Of a DNA stretch of 64,000 bases, positions 16,824 through 24,659 are shown piece after piece. Origin of the DNA: Bartonella tribocorum CIP 105476. Its GTDB lineage: Bacteria > Pseudomonadota > Alphaproteobacteria > Rhizobiales > Rhizobiaceae. The stretch spans positions 2,251,001 to 2,315,000 of the forward strand of contig NC_010161.1 of the NCBI RefSeq assembly GCF_000196435.1, given 5' to 3'. Both the position numbers and the translations under genes were made by a program. Under the pieces are notes generated by a model. That model was not told where the DNA came from, searched no databases, and saw only the letters and a program-made list of their open reading frames with translations. Positions within the stretch are counted from its first letter, which is position 1, and each line of letters starts with the position of its first letter.

Positions 16824-17829
16824 CCTCGAATAAAAATTTGTACACACTGTCTGAATTTTTAATATTGGACATGTGCTGTGCAACTCGATAACTCCATCCA
16901 CGCTGCTGTTCTGTTTTTTCAGTGATTGGCTTTCCATAAATTTTTCCTTTCTGTAAATCTTCAATTGCTCTTCGCACCCAATTACGCCACGTTGCTTGCC
17001 AATCGATTTTGGTTGCATTTGCTCCAGCTTTTGAACGCCAGTAATCTCTAAATTTTGCGATTTCGACTTTGATACGCTCTGGAGGCAAGCCTTCGTTGAT
17101 TGCAAAATCGTAATCGGGTTCAAAATCCGCAGGCAATCGACAGCCTCGATTAGCTTTTGACCGCTTGGCTCTTTTGAGAACGCTTGCTTGCTCGTGAATG
17201 AGAGGTTGGTTTTCTGATGTCGTTGCGTTTTGATCTGATTGGCTTTCAATCGCATCAACCTCGAGTGACGCTTCAATCAAATCCGTTGTTTCTAAATCTT
17301 CAAATTCAGTTTCTTTTTTTGATAATACGATAGTATTATTTTTTTTATTATATATGTGATTGTGGTTGTGGTTGTGATTGGCATCATCTAGCATTGCATA
17401 AGCATTGCTTGTAGCATTGCTTGTAGCATTGCTTGTAGCATCATAAGCATCATGCTTAATATCACAAGCATCTTTTGGATTTTTATCCCATCTTGCCTTC
17501 GCTGCTTTCTGCGCTCTCTCTGAAAATTTGTTTAAATTTTCATTTGAGTTGTTTAGTTCCTCTTCAACTTGTAAACTCCATAAGCGACCATCTTCTAAAC
17601 AAATGATCTTCTTATCACGTAATAAAAACTCTAACGCTTTATTAAAAACCTTTTTTGAACAGCCCGCGCTATGTGCCAATTTGTCTTGATCATAAAAAAT
17701 GGGTTCTCCACTTTTACGCATGTGCCATTTTAATGTAACGTATGTTGCTATTTGAAAGGCTTTCATGCCATTCGTTTCTGCAAGACAATCCGAAGGAAAG
17801 CTGCGAACCCAAGCCAACTTAGTTGACAT
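16738..17829 (-). CDS. DUF1376-like phage replication protein with low-complexity linker
   Basis: This 363-residue protein has an N-terminal winged-helix domain (about 1-115) that aligns with the whole of the next gene upstream. It includes LAWVRSFPSDCL and an AGCSKKVFNKALEFLL recognition helix, and ends in an AAKARW motif common to DUF1376 proteins. A linker holds repeated Asn-Ala-Thr-Ser and His-Asn units. A C-terminal part (about 215-320) contains a DYWRSKAGANATKIDWQATW motif, typical of phage replication initiators related to helicase loaders. It begins 11 bases inside the preceding gene. Confidence 0.75.
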   Translation of the reverse strand: MSTKLAWVRSFPSDCLAETNGMKAFQIATYVTLKWHMRKSGEPIFYDQDKLAHSAGCSKKVFNKALEFLLRDKKIICLEDGRLWSLQVEEELNNSNENLNKFSERAQKAAKARWDKNPKDACDIKHDAYDATSNATSNATSNAYAMLDDANHNHNHNHIYNKKNNTIVLSKKETEFEDLETTDLIEASLEVDAIESQSDQNATTSENQPLIHEQASVLKRAKRSKANRGCRLPADFEPDYDFAINEGLPPERIKVEIAKFRDYWRSKAGANATKIDWQATWRNWVRRAIEDLQKGKIYGKPITEKTEQQRGWSYRVAQHMSNIKNSDSVYKFLFEDDNRTTIPLENGAKAIDCRSGESYLISP

Positions 17830-18187
17830 GTATTGCCTCCTCTCTTTTCTTACTCCACCTTGCTAAAGCGGCTTTTGAAGCGTTTTTTGAAGCTTTATCT
17901 ATTGTCTCAAAATCAAAGGCTACTGACTTATGCCATAAGCTGCCATTCTCTAAACGCGTGATATGACCAGTGCTGATTAAACTCTCTAACGCCTTTTGAA
18001 ACGTTTTCACTGAACACCCACACCAACTCGATAAATAAGACGCATTATTTATAAGAGGCGCTTTCCTATCATTCATTAGCAATACAAGTGTTGTATAAAC
18101 AGCCTTCTCGGTCGCTTTTAAGCCCATAAGATCTTTTAAAAACTGATCTGTACTAAACTTTACCCACGCCACTTTATTACTGGACAT
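17819..18187 (-). CDS. DUF1376-like winged-helix protein
   Basis: This 122-residue protein consists only of the winged-helix module seen at the start of the next gene. Shared features are VAWVKF near the start, WCGCSVKTFQKALESL as the recognition helix, LENGSLWH as the wing, and AALARW at the end. The ATG at 18187 overlaps the stop of the RuvC-like gene (TGATG). The pair looks like a tandem duplication in which the second copy gained extra domains. It probably binds phage DNA in replication or regulation. Confidence 0.7.
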   Translation of the reverse strand: MSSNKVAWVKFSTDQFLKDLMGLKATEKAVYTTLVLLMNDRKAPLINNASYLSSWCGCSVKTFQKALESLISTGHITRLENGSLWHKSVAFDFETIDKASKNASKAALARWSKKREEAIHVN

Positions 18188-18654
18188 CACTCTAAGATCT
18201 CCTTCTCTTTAACCAAATATAAAATTGCTAAAGCATCCGCTTCATTATCATCACAAGGCACATGCCCTTTCGAACGCATTGCCTCTATCATCTCTTCTTT
18301 CGACGCATTCCCCTTCCCCGTCGTCGCTTTCTTAATCGTACTTACGGGTATCCCCTCATACGGTATCTCATGATCTTCACACCACGCCGTTAATGCTGCT
18401 AATAAACCACCGTAAACATGCGCTGCATCGGTTCCAACATGACGCCTCACCTCTTCAAAATACACCGCGTCAATATCACCTGCTGTATGCTTTATCTCAT
18501 TAAGCCATTGCTTAAAGCGTAAATAACGCATTCCCCCGCCTTCAAAACGACGGGGTTGCAAACTCATCGTACCACTGAATATATGACCATTTCCCCCTCG
18601 TATCGCCCACCCCATCTTCGTACCTAGATCAAAACAAAGAATCGTGTTAATCAC
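18187..18654 (-). CDS. RuvC-like Holliday junction resolvase
   Basis: This 155-residue protein has the RNase H-fold acidic residues of RuvC-type resolvases: CFDLGTKMGWA at residues 7-17, YFEEVRRHVG with the second acidic pair near 67, and DDNEADALAI near 138 with the last two. It would cut four-way DNA junctions during phage recombination or before packaging. The start is GTG at 18654, with GGAG seven bases upstream. The downstream gene starts within its stop codon. Confidence 0.85.
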   Translation of the reverse strand: MINTILCFDLGTKMGWAIRGGNGHIFSGTMSLQPRRFEGGGMRYLRFKQWLNEIKHTAGDIDAVYFEEVRRHVGTDAAHVYGGLLAALTAWCEDHEIPYEGIPVSTIKKATTGKGNASKEEMIEAMRSKGHVPCDDNEADALAILYLVKEKEILE

Positions 18655-18729
18655 CGCACCACTCCATACAAAACGTATTTTATAAGATTGTTTTTTTCTG
18701 AAAATGAAGGAAAGAAGGGTGTATAGAAT

Positions 18730-19440
18730 ATGGAAATACCACTTGATATACTCAGTAGTATCATCTCTGCTCTCATTGGTAGTACGATCTCGTTTTTGCT
18801 GTCATGGTGTGTGAGAAACGCAGACCTAAAAAGAGCAGAGAAAACTCGACGAGAAGATTTATGCAATGTAGAAAAACAGTTTAACCATTTAGAAGACCAA
18901 AATAAATCATTGCAAAAGCAAGCTACATTAGCAGAAAAACACGTCAATTTTTTACTAAAAACAAAAGAAGAGCTGGATTTAGGACCATCGCTACTTTTTA
19001 AGCCTAATAGCCCCACTCCAGATGAAGATGACCCTAATAATGGCCCCATCAGTATAATAGTACGTATCATAAATCCTACCGAACGAATAATTCAAATGGA
19101 TAATATCTGGATAGATAAAAAGTGCCCTTTCGAATTTTATAAGATAAAGTGTTGTCCTCCTAGACTTAGTCAAACGATAGAAATTTATCCAACATCATCA
19201 AAGCACATTAATCTTATAAATCCTAAAACTAAACCACAAATACTATTTAATGGATACACTGTTGCTCCATTTAACATCGACCCAAGAGAAGAAATTAAAT
19301 GGGAGATTTTTATCCTGCCCCAAAATTTAGATAAAGCAGCTTCTCCACTCTTCATTTTAGAACACACCTCATCAAATCATCCCCAAAAAACAATGAAGTC
19401 TATTTTTTGGACACATTTCGTCGGTTGTTTTTCAGGCTAA
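18730..19440 (+). CDS. Membrane-anchored protein of unknown function in prophage
   Basis: This 236-residue protein has a hydrophobic segment at residues about 8-28, a coiled coil from about 35 to 80, and a beta-rich globular C-terminal domain (85-230) containing Cys residues. The layout predicts an inner-membrane anchor with a soluble domain. It runs opposite to its neighbours, so it may be expressed from the lysogen. The low GC and isolation fit a cargo gene, possibly phage defence or exclusion. I recognise no family. Confidence 0.5.
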   Translation: MEIPLDILSSIISALIGSTISFLLSWCVRNADLKRAEKTRREDLCNVEKQFNHLEDQNKSLQKQATLAEKHVNFLLKTKEELDLGPSLLFKPNSPTPDEDDPNNGPISIIVRIINPTERIIQMDNIWIDKKCPFEFYKIKCCPPRLSQTIEIYPTSSKHINLINPKTKPQILFNGYTVAPFNIDPREEIKWEIFILPQNLDKAASPLFILEHTSSNHPQKTMKSIFWTHFVGCFSG

Positions 19441-19582
19441 GCTCATCCTCTAAATCCCATATTATTTTGTTTTTTTCGTCTATCTCATCTCTCAATTCTT
19501 GTGTCAGTTTAAACCAGTAATAAACTTGATAGAGCAGATAAAAATTAGTAGCCATAAAAATAGCTGTAGGTATCATTGCCAT
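19400..19582 (-). CDS. Small single-span membrane protein with coiled coil
   Basis: This 60-residue protein has a transmembrane stretch (about 4-24) followed by a charged coiled coil (QELRDEIDEKNKIIWDLEDEL). Its last 41 bases overlap the convergent gene at 18,730-19,440. It has the same layout as the frameshifted gene just upstream. Phage lysis spanins or holin accessories can look like this, but the role is not proven. Confidence 0.45.
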   Translation of the reverse strand: MAMIPTAIFMATNFYLLYQVYYWFKLTQELRDEIDEKNKIIWDLEDELSLKNNRRNVSKK

Positions 19583-19592
19583 CTCTCTCTCC

Positions 19593-20010
19593 TCACTTAC
19601 TTTTCTTCTTATTTTTATGAGACTTTTCTTTTACAGATTCACCACGCTGCTTAAGCTCTTGTGTAAGTTTTTCTATTTCTTCACCACGTGATTTAGCTTC
19701 TGCTTCAAGGGTATCTATAATTTCGTTTTTTCGTTGTAATTTTTTTCTGTACTCGTCTCTAGTTTCTTTAAGTCTCTTAATTTCCTCTTCATATTTTTCT
19801 ACATTCTCATCATATCCACTAATGATCTCTCTAATTTCTTCGCGTTCTTTTTTTAAAGCCCTAGCTGCAAATTCTTCATCTTCAATCTTCCTTTTTAAGC
19901 GCCTTAACTTGATCTCGATAATACAAAGCAAAACGAAACATCACTCCGCATAAAAGCAATGCTCCAAACACCACACACACAACTATCGCTATCATTTCAT
20001 TTAAACTCAT
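19593..20010 (-). pseudogene. Transmembrane coiled-coil protein gene split by a one-base frameshift
   Basis: A strong binding site (AAGGAGAT) precedes ATG 20010, which opens a 42-codon frame with a transmembrane segment (MIAIVVCVVFGALLLCGVMF) ending at 19,882. A second frame, read to 19,593, continues as a long charged coiled coil. Removing one A from the A5 run near 19,894 joins them into one protein of about 139 residues, reading VKALKRKIEDEEF across the joint. It resembles the smaller 19,400-19,582 gene in layout. It could be a mutation, a sequencing error, or a real frameshift site. Confidence 0.6.
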
Positions 20011-20020
20011 TTTGATCTCC

Positions 20021-20302
20021 TTAATGCTGCAAAGTCTCGCCGGTGTGATCAACACCGCGGCTCTTGCAAATTTTCGACAATGGGGAGCGTTGCTCTTGCA
20101 TTAATGACTGCAAACGCTCGGGATAAAAAAAATCTTCGGGACGCAAATCTATCCCATGATCACGCGCATAGGTTAATAATTTTTGTTGGTGTTTTGCTGG
20201 GATAAAATCATGCCATCTAGAAACAGATGACACATCTCTTTGCACTATAACTGCTACAGTTTTTAAGCCACCTAAATATTTTATAATTAATCTCGCAGGC
20301 AT
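20021..20302 (-). CDS. Cro-like repressor of the prophage switch
   Basis: This 93-residue protein starts at ATG 20302 behind GGAGAT. Residues about 3-35 form an HTH of the Cro/YdaS type (IIKYLGGLKTVAVIVQRDVSSVSRWH). The rest is basic, with FIPAKHQQKLLTYARDHGIDL typical of such phage regulators. It is transcribed divergently from a putative repressor gene at 20,423 and its promoter overlaps one operator of the set described at 20,338-20,396. This is a classic lysogeny switch arrangement. Confidence 0.75.
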   Translation of the reverse strand: MPARLIIKYLGGLKTVAVIVQRDVSSVSRWHDFIPAKHQQKLLTYARDHGIDLRPEDFFYPERLQSLMQEQRSPLSKICKSRGVDHTGETLQH

Positions 20303-20337
20303 ATGTAATCTCCATAACAGTGCAATAAATAATTGCG

Positions 20338-20396
20338 TTTTATGCACAAGTCAACAAAATTATGCGTTTTTGTCATTTTTACACATTTGCATAAAA
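20338..20396. promoter_or_regulatory. Divergent operator-promoter region of the prophage switch
   Basis: The 120-base gap between the two regulators holds TTTTATGCA (20338-20346) and its reverse TGCATAAAA (20388-20396). On the minus strand GTTGACTTGTGCATAAAA (20338-20355) supplies a -35 box, with TATTTA 17 bases on, driving the Cro-like gene. The identical 18 bases recur before the rightward gene at 21,015. Confidence 0.75.
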
Positions 20397-20422
20397 ATAT
20401 ATTTTCAAGGATTATACAAACT

Positions 20423-20752
20423 ATGGAACAAGATATTCAGTCCAAACTTAAGCTATGGATTAAAGAGCGTCTTAAAGAACGAGGACACGGCGCACAAACA
20501 TTATTAGCATTACATTTAGAGCTACACCCGTCAGCAGTGAATCGCATGCTTAATACCTATCAGAATGGGAAAACGCGAGATATAACAATAGATGAACTAG
20601 TGAAAATTTCTGAATTTTTTAATGAACCTCCACCCAGTTTTTATAAAGAAGTAGACTTGGATTTTATGAAAATATGTGCATCGCTTGATCCAGTCGACAA
20701 AGAAGCGGTGCTTGATTTTCTTGAATTATTAAAAAAATTAAAAACAAAATAA
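20423..20752 (+). CDS. HTH repressor of the prophage switch
   Basis: This 109-residue protein (ATG 20423) has an HTH domain at residues about 15-60 (AQTLLALHLELHPSAVNRML as the DNA-binding pair). A short helical C-terminal tail is rich in Asp, Glu and Lys. It lacks a LexA/CI-type cleavage domain, so induction would depend on antirepressors rather than self-cleavage; two antirepressor-type genes are present in this prophage. It is divergent from the Cro-like gene and should bind the TTTTATGCA operators. Confidence 0.75.
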   Translation: MEQDIQSKLKLWIKERLKERGHGAQTLLALHLELHPSAVNRMLNTYQNGKTRDITIDELVKISEFFNEPPPSFYKEVDLDFMKICASLDPVDKEAVLDFLELLKKLKTK

Positions 20753-20886
20753 GTAAGAATTAACTGCTCTTTTTCATTAAATAATGAGAAAACAGATTCT
20801 ATTTTTTTATCTATATCGCTCATAAACATCTCCTAAATTGTGGATAGCGCATAAATTAATTATATATTTTAAGATTTATTTTTGCG

Positions 20887-20930
20887 TTTTATGCAAAATT
20901 TTAGTTGACTTGTGCATAAAATACAATTAT
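20887..20930 (+). promoter_or_regulatory. Second operator-promoter of the prophage switch
   Basis: TTTTATGCA (20887-20895) and TGCATAAAA (20913-20921) face each other. GTTGACTTGTGCATAAAA (20904-20921) is identical to the minus-strand copy at 20338-20355 and gives a TTGACT -35 box with a TATCAC-like -10 box 17 bases on. It points at the gene starting at 21,015. Confidence 0.7.
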
Positions 20931-21014
20931 CACAGCACCATACCCCGAAAAAAAAATCCTATGTCAAGGCGTTTTTTTCAAAATGTATTTAAATATTTGA
21001 TAATGGAGGCGTTT

Positions 21015-21434
21015 ATGGAAAAACCAGTGTTTATAAATTCTGATGAAATTCTCTTAGTCATCTGCGAAAATGAAGAACAAAATCTCGCTAAATCTGGCCC
21101 GTTCTTAGAAGAAAAGGACATGATCAAATTTATCGACCAAGCCGATAATGCTGTTCAAATCTTCCGTGTGGAACCAACAACTAATCGTTGTGAAGATATT
21201 TCTGAAGATCTTGCCGAATGCTATCTTAAAGAACGTGAAGAACAGTGCTTCAATGGAAACATACCTCACGACTTTGTTCTACACAGCTCCGCATACGATT
21301 TTTTTTTAGAAGAAATCGAACAGCAGCGATATGAAGATGAAACTTACGGTACTTATGAACAGCAGCACCGTCTAACTCTTTCGGATGTCATTCCAAACTA
21401 CCCATCCTATACACACTATAGAGGGCGTTTTTAA
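21015..21434 (+). CDS. Acidic early prophage protein of unknown function
   Basis: This 139-residue protein starts at ATG 21015, five bases after a GGAGG site; upstream in-frame starts have none. It is very acidic and Tyr/Gln-rich with no membrane segment. It is the first gene after the second operator-promoter, so it is probably an early lytic gene under repressor control. The acidity would suit a DNA-mimic or inhibitor protein, but that is only a guess. Confidence 0.6.
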   Translation: MEKPVFINSDEILLVICENEEQNLAKSGPFLEEKDMIKFIDQADNAVQIFRVEPTTNRCEDISEDLAECYLKEREEQCFNGNIPHDFVLHSSAYDFFLEEIEQQRYEDETYGTYEQQHRLTLSDVIPNYPSYTHYRGRF

Positions 21435-21482
21435 GAACGCCCCTTCTCTCATCAAGATTGGTAATTAAAAGAGATCATAAAA

Positions 21483-22229
21483 ATGGATAATCCTATCACT
21501 ATTACAAATAACACCATTAACGAAGAAAGCGTTCAAACAGTCAACGCACGTGAATTGCATGCCTTTTTAGAAGTAGGTAAACATTTCTCTACTTGGATTA
21601 AAGACCGCATCAAAAAATATAACTTATTAGAAAATAAGGATTATTTAGTTTTACCCAATTTTGGGGAAAACCTCCAAGGTGGTCGTCCTTCTAAAGATTA
21701 TGCTCTCACTCTAAACGTAGCCAAAGAACTTTCTATGATTGAGAACAATAAGAAAGGTAGAGAGGCCCGTTTATACTTTATCGAATGTGAGCGGCGTGCA
21801 AAGCAGGCAGCAATACCACAACAAATCGACTATTCAAGTCCAAAAGCTATGATGGGCTTTTTGAATTACCTACAAGGACAAATAAATCAACAAGATACTA
21901 TCATTGAATATTTAAAACCAAAAGCAATGGCTTTGGAAAGCTTGCAACGCTCTGATGGGCTCTTCGGTCTTACTGAAGCTGCTAAAATTCTCGAAATGCA
22001 ACCAAAACAGTTCATTCAGTTCCTACAGAAAAAAGGATGGGTGTATCGACGCACTTTCGGGGCTCCTTTGTTGCCTTATCAAGATAAAATCCAAAAAGGT
22101 CTTATGGATTGTCCTACACACACTGTTCAAACCGAAAATGGAACAGAAAAAGTCATTCCTTCAGCAAAAATTACAACAAAAGGCATGGGGGTGCTGTCTC
22201 AAGAAATGAAACGACAAAACATGCATTAA
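21483..22229 (+). CDS. Phage antirepressor, AntA/AntB N-domain plus KilAC C-domain
   Basis: This 248-residue protein has an AntA/AntB-type N-terminal domain (about 18-100): VNARELHAFLEVGKHFSTWI, DYLVLPNFGENLQGGRP and ALTLNVAKELSMIENNKKG. The C-terminal KilAC/ANT domain (about 145-245) matches that of the Rha-type gene at 14,321, including LPYQDKIQKGLMDC. Antirepressors of this kind inactivate the prophage repressor and trigger lytic growth. It follows the early gene within the same transcript. Confidence 0.9.
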   Translation: MDNPITITNNTINEESVQTVNARELHAFLEVGKHFSTWIKDRIKKYNLLENKDYLVLPNFGENLQGGRPSKDYALTLNVAKELSMIENNKKGREARLYFIECERRAKQAAIPQQIDYSSPKAMMGFLNYLQGQINQQDTIIEYLKPKAMALESLQRSDGLFGLTEAAKILEMQPKQFIQFLQKKGWVYRRTFGAPLLPYQDKIQKGLMDCPTHTVQTENGTEKVIPSAKITTKGMGVLSQEMKRQNMH

Positions 22230-22241
22230 GAGGAGGTTATT

Positions 22242-22712
22242 ATGATAAAAAAGAAATACGAACTGACCGATGAAGTGGATGAAGTTGGCGGACACACGCT
22301 TTACCGCATACGTGCATTAAAAGATTTTGGATATGTCAAAAAAGGTGACCTTGGTGGTTTTATACAAAAAGAGAGCAACTTAAGCCATAAGGGAGACTGT
22401 TGGATTTTTGGCAATGCACAAGTTTATGATAATGCCAAAGTTTATGGTGATGCGCGGATTTATGGGAATGCACTCGTTTCTGAAAATGCACAAGTTTCCG
22501 ATTATGCCGAAGTTGGTGGTTCTTCTGTTAGAGATAATGCCAAAATTTATGGCTATGCACGGATTTATGAAAATTCTGTTATAGGGGGGAGTGTACACGT
22601 TTACGGAAATGCTAAAATTTATAATCAAGCATATATTCGCTGTCGTGTAGACATTGCTGGAGATTGTAAAATTAGTGGATCCACCGTGATCTTAGATCGT
22701 GAGAAGCAATAA
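22242..22712 (+). CDS. Hexapeptide-repeat (left-handed beta-helix) phage protein
   Basis: This 156-residue protein starts behind AGGAGG. Residues about 55-150 are built of short repeats around N-A-x-V/I-Y-x/D-N-A (for example GNAQVYDNAKVYGDARIYGN), the pattern of a left-handed beta-helix. The N-terminal 45 residues form a separate cap with a YRIRALKDFGYVKKGDLGGFI segment found in phage-encoded proteins of this type. Function is not established. Confidence 0.7.
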   Translation: MIKKKYELTDEVDEVGGHTLYRIRALKDFGYVKKGDLGGFIQKESNLSHKGDCWIFGNAQVYDNAKVYGDARIYGNALVSENAQVSDYAEVGGSSVRDNAKIYGYARIYENSVIGGSVHVYGNAKIYNQAYIRCRVDIAGDCKISGSTVILDREKQ

Positions 22713-22715
22713 ACC

Positions 22716-22756
22716 ATGGAAAAAAAAATACGAACTTACTGATGAAACTCTATAGC
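22716..22756 (+). pseudogene. Remnant of a duplicated 5' end of the beta-helix gene
   Basis: Just after the beta-helix gene the sequence repeats its first codons. An A-run followed by a tract reading Lys-Tyr-Glu-Leu-Thr-Asp-Glu is closed by a TAG. The frame from the nearby ATG is shifted and cannot make the protein. It is a relic of a tandem copy. Confidence 0.6.
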
Positions 22757-22851
22757 CTTAAGAGATAGGCTTCTAATAACCAAATAACCATTTTTCAAAA
22801 CAAGCGTGGTTCACGCCACGGGTGCATCATACGTAAAATAAGGAAACAATA

Positions 22852-23673
22852 ATGACAAATTCTCCTTTAACAACAATGGCAAGCAAATATGGCTTTTCTC
22901 ATGAGCAATTCCGTAAAACAATTATTAAAACATGTATCAATCATAATTTCTCTGATGAAGAATTCGCTGCTTTTATATCGGTGGCAAATACTTATGGGCT
23001 TAACCCATTAACAAAAGAAATCTACGCACTCCCTAAAAGAGGTGGCGGCATTATCCCTGTTGTCTCTATTGATGGCTGGATTAAGATCATTAAATCTAAT
23101 CCTCAATTTGATGGTATGACCTTTCAAGATCAACTCGATAAAGACGGTAATATCATTGCCATTAAATGCGCTATTCGTCTCAAAGGTATTCAAGACCCTA
23201 TCGAAGTCACCGAATATTTAAATGAATGCAAACAAAAAAGTGACACTTGGCAAAAATACCCCGCTCGTATGTTACGTCATAAAGCAACTATACAATGCGC
23301 TCGCTATGCTTTTGGTTTTTCTGGCATTTATGAAGAAGATGAAGCAGCGCGTATCAATGAAGCAAGCCGGAATACACAAATACAATTTGTTTCTCATACC
23401 ATGCTCGAACAAATCAAACTGTTAATTAAAGAAACACAAACGAATGAAAATATTCTTCTCTCTTACGCAAATGTCGAAAACATAACAGATCTGTCTTGTG
23501 AAAAAGCACAAGAGATTTTAGAGCTATTGGAAAAAAAGCAAAATATTCAAAAAGAAAGAGCTCTACAATCTCACCCGCAACAAGAGCAAATAGACGCGCC
23601 TATACAAGATGCCGAATATATTCATATCCAAGATATCGAATATGCACCAACTCAACAACAAACGGCGGTGTGA
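22852..23673 (+). CDS. bet: Phage recombinase Bet/RecT family
   Basis: This 273-residue protein matches the Bet/RecT single-strand annealing family. An N-terminal region contains FISVANTYGLNPLTKEIYALPKRGG, then PVVSIDGWIKII (around residue 75), a YLNECKQKSDTW segment and the conserved PARMLRHKATIQCARYAFGFSGIYEEDEA near 140-165. The C-terminal 80 residues are Gln/Glu-rich and probably unstructured. It would anneal ssDNA made by the adjacent exonuclease. The exonuclease gene begins overlapping its stop. Confidence 0.93.
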   Translation: MTNSPLTTMASKYGFSHEQFRKTIIKTCINHNFSDEEFAAFISVANTYGLNPLTKEIYALPKRGGGIIPVVSIDGWIKIIKSNPQFDGMTFQDQLDKDGNIIAIKCAIRLKGIQDPIEVTEYLNECKQKSDTWQKYPARMLRHKATIQCARYAFGFSGIYEEDEAARINEASRNTQIQFVSHTMLEQIKLLIKETQTNENILLSYANVENITDLSCEKAQEILELLEKKQNIQKERALQSHPQQEQIDAPIQDAEYIHIQDIEYAPTQQQTAV

Positions 23674-23674
23674 G

Positions 23675-24298
23675 ATGGAACAAAGAACAGCACAATGGTT
23701 TCAAGCACGGTTAGGAAAAGTCACCGCTTCAAACGTTTATAACGTTATTAGTAAAACAGCAAAGGGAACCCCTACAAGTAAGTATGAAGATTACAAAATC
23801 AAACTTATGACAGAGCGTTTAACGGGTGAAATAAGCCAATCTTATCCAACGCCGGCTATGCAATGGGGCATTGAACATGAAGAAGATGCTCTAAAAGAAT
23901 ATGCATTCATTTATGATACAGAAATCACTCAATGTGGTTTTATCCAACACCCCACAATCAAAATGGCGGGGGCTAGCCCTGATGGGCTTATTGGTGAAAA
24001 CGGTTTAATCGAAATCAAATGCCCACAATCAATCAACCATTTACGCTTTTGTATAGATGATGAGATCAAACCAGAATATCATGCGCAAATGCAATTCCAA
24101 ATGGCTTGTACGGAACGTCAATGGTGTGATTTTATCAGTTATGACCCACGCTTTACCGGAGTTTCATCTCACTTGCGTATGAAAATCAAACGCATCTACC
24201 GTGATGACAAACAAATTGAACAGATTAATCAAGCGGTCGAAGCTTTTTTAGCAGAAATAGAACAAGAGATACAAAGAATCTCTACAAAAGCCGCTTGA
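23675..24298 (+). CDS. YqaJ-type phage exonuclease (lambda Exo-like)
   Basis: This 207-residue protein (ATG 23675) belongs to the YqaJ/lambda exonuclease family. It opens with QRTAQWFQARLGKVTASNV, has a GIEHEEDAL acidic motif near residue 75, and the catalytic core SPDGLIGENGLIEIKCP (about 105-122) with the Asp and Glu-x-Lys residues. It would resect dsDNA to give 3' tails for the Bet protein. Together they form a Red-like recombination pair, useful for genome circularisation or exchange with other phages. Confidence 0.92.
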   Translation: MEQRTAQWFQARLGKVTASNVYNVISKTAKGTPTSKYEDYKIKLMTERLTGEISQSYPTPAMQWGIEHEEDALKEYAFIYDTEITQCGFIQHPTIKMAGASPDGLIGENGLIEIKCPQSINHLRFCIDDEIKPEYHAQMQFQMACTERQWCDFISYDPRFTGVSSHLRMKIKRIYRDDKQIEQINQAVEAFLAEIEQEIQRISTKAA

Positions 24299-24379
24299 AA
24301 CTATGGGGGTGCTTATCCTCACCAATGCCTCCTAGCACCCCCACCCTTTAATTATTATAAATAAGAAGGATTTCTTTAA

Positions 24380-24655
24380 ATGAATGAAGAAAAATTAACA
24401 GAATCAATAGAAAAAGTAAGTATATTTGAACGGGCTTTATTATCAATGCGCTTGCAAAGACTCGTCAATATACAAGATCTTTCAATTTATCTTGGAATGT
24501 CTATGACGTGCATTAGAGAGCTTGTAAAAGATGGAAATTTCCCTAAACCAATAAAAGAAGGGCGATATTTAAAATGGGATATCGTTGAAATTGACCGCTA
24601 TATTGAAAGCAAAAAAGCCGAAAGAAACTCTATAGAGATACCACCACTATCGTAA
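24380..24655 (+). CDS. AlpA/excisionase-like DNA-binding protein
   Basis: This 91-residue protein has a MerR/AlpA-type winged HTH: LVNIQDLSIYLGMSMTCIRELVKDGNFPKPIKEGRYLKWDIVEIDRYIESKK (read in parts, residues about 28-80). Such proteins act as excisionases or integrase regulators. It ends four bases before the convergent integrase gene, the usual partner. AAGGA lies upstream of the ATG. Confidence 0.8.
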   Translation: MNEEKLTESIEKVSIFERALLSMRLQRLVNIQDLSIYLGMSMTCIRELVKDGNFPKPIKEGRYLKWDIVEIDRYIESKKAERNSIEIPPLS

Positions 24656-24659
24656 ACAA

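Noticed and set aside
16824..17276. N-terminal extension of the 168-residue replication-cluster protein
   Set aside because: It is an overlapping shadow of the DUF1376-like gene, in low-complexity sequence with no binding site at its start.
18651..19070. A 139-codon minus-strand frame
   Set aside because: It lies opposite the start of the membrane-anchored gene at 18,730, has a Ser/Phe-rich random composition and no binding site.
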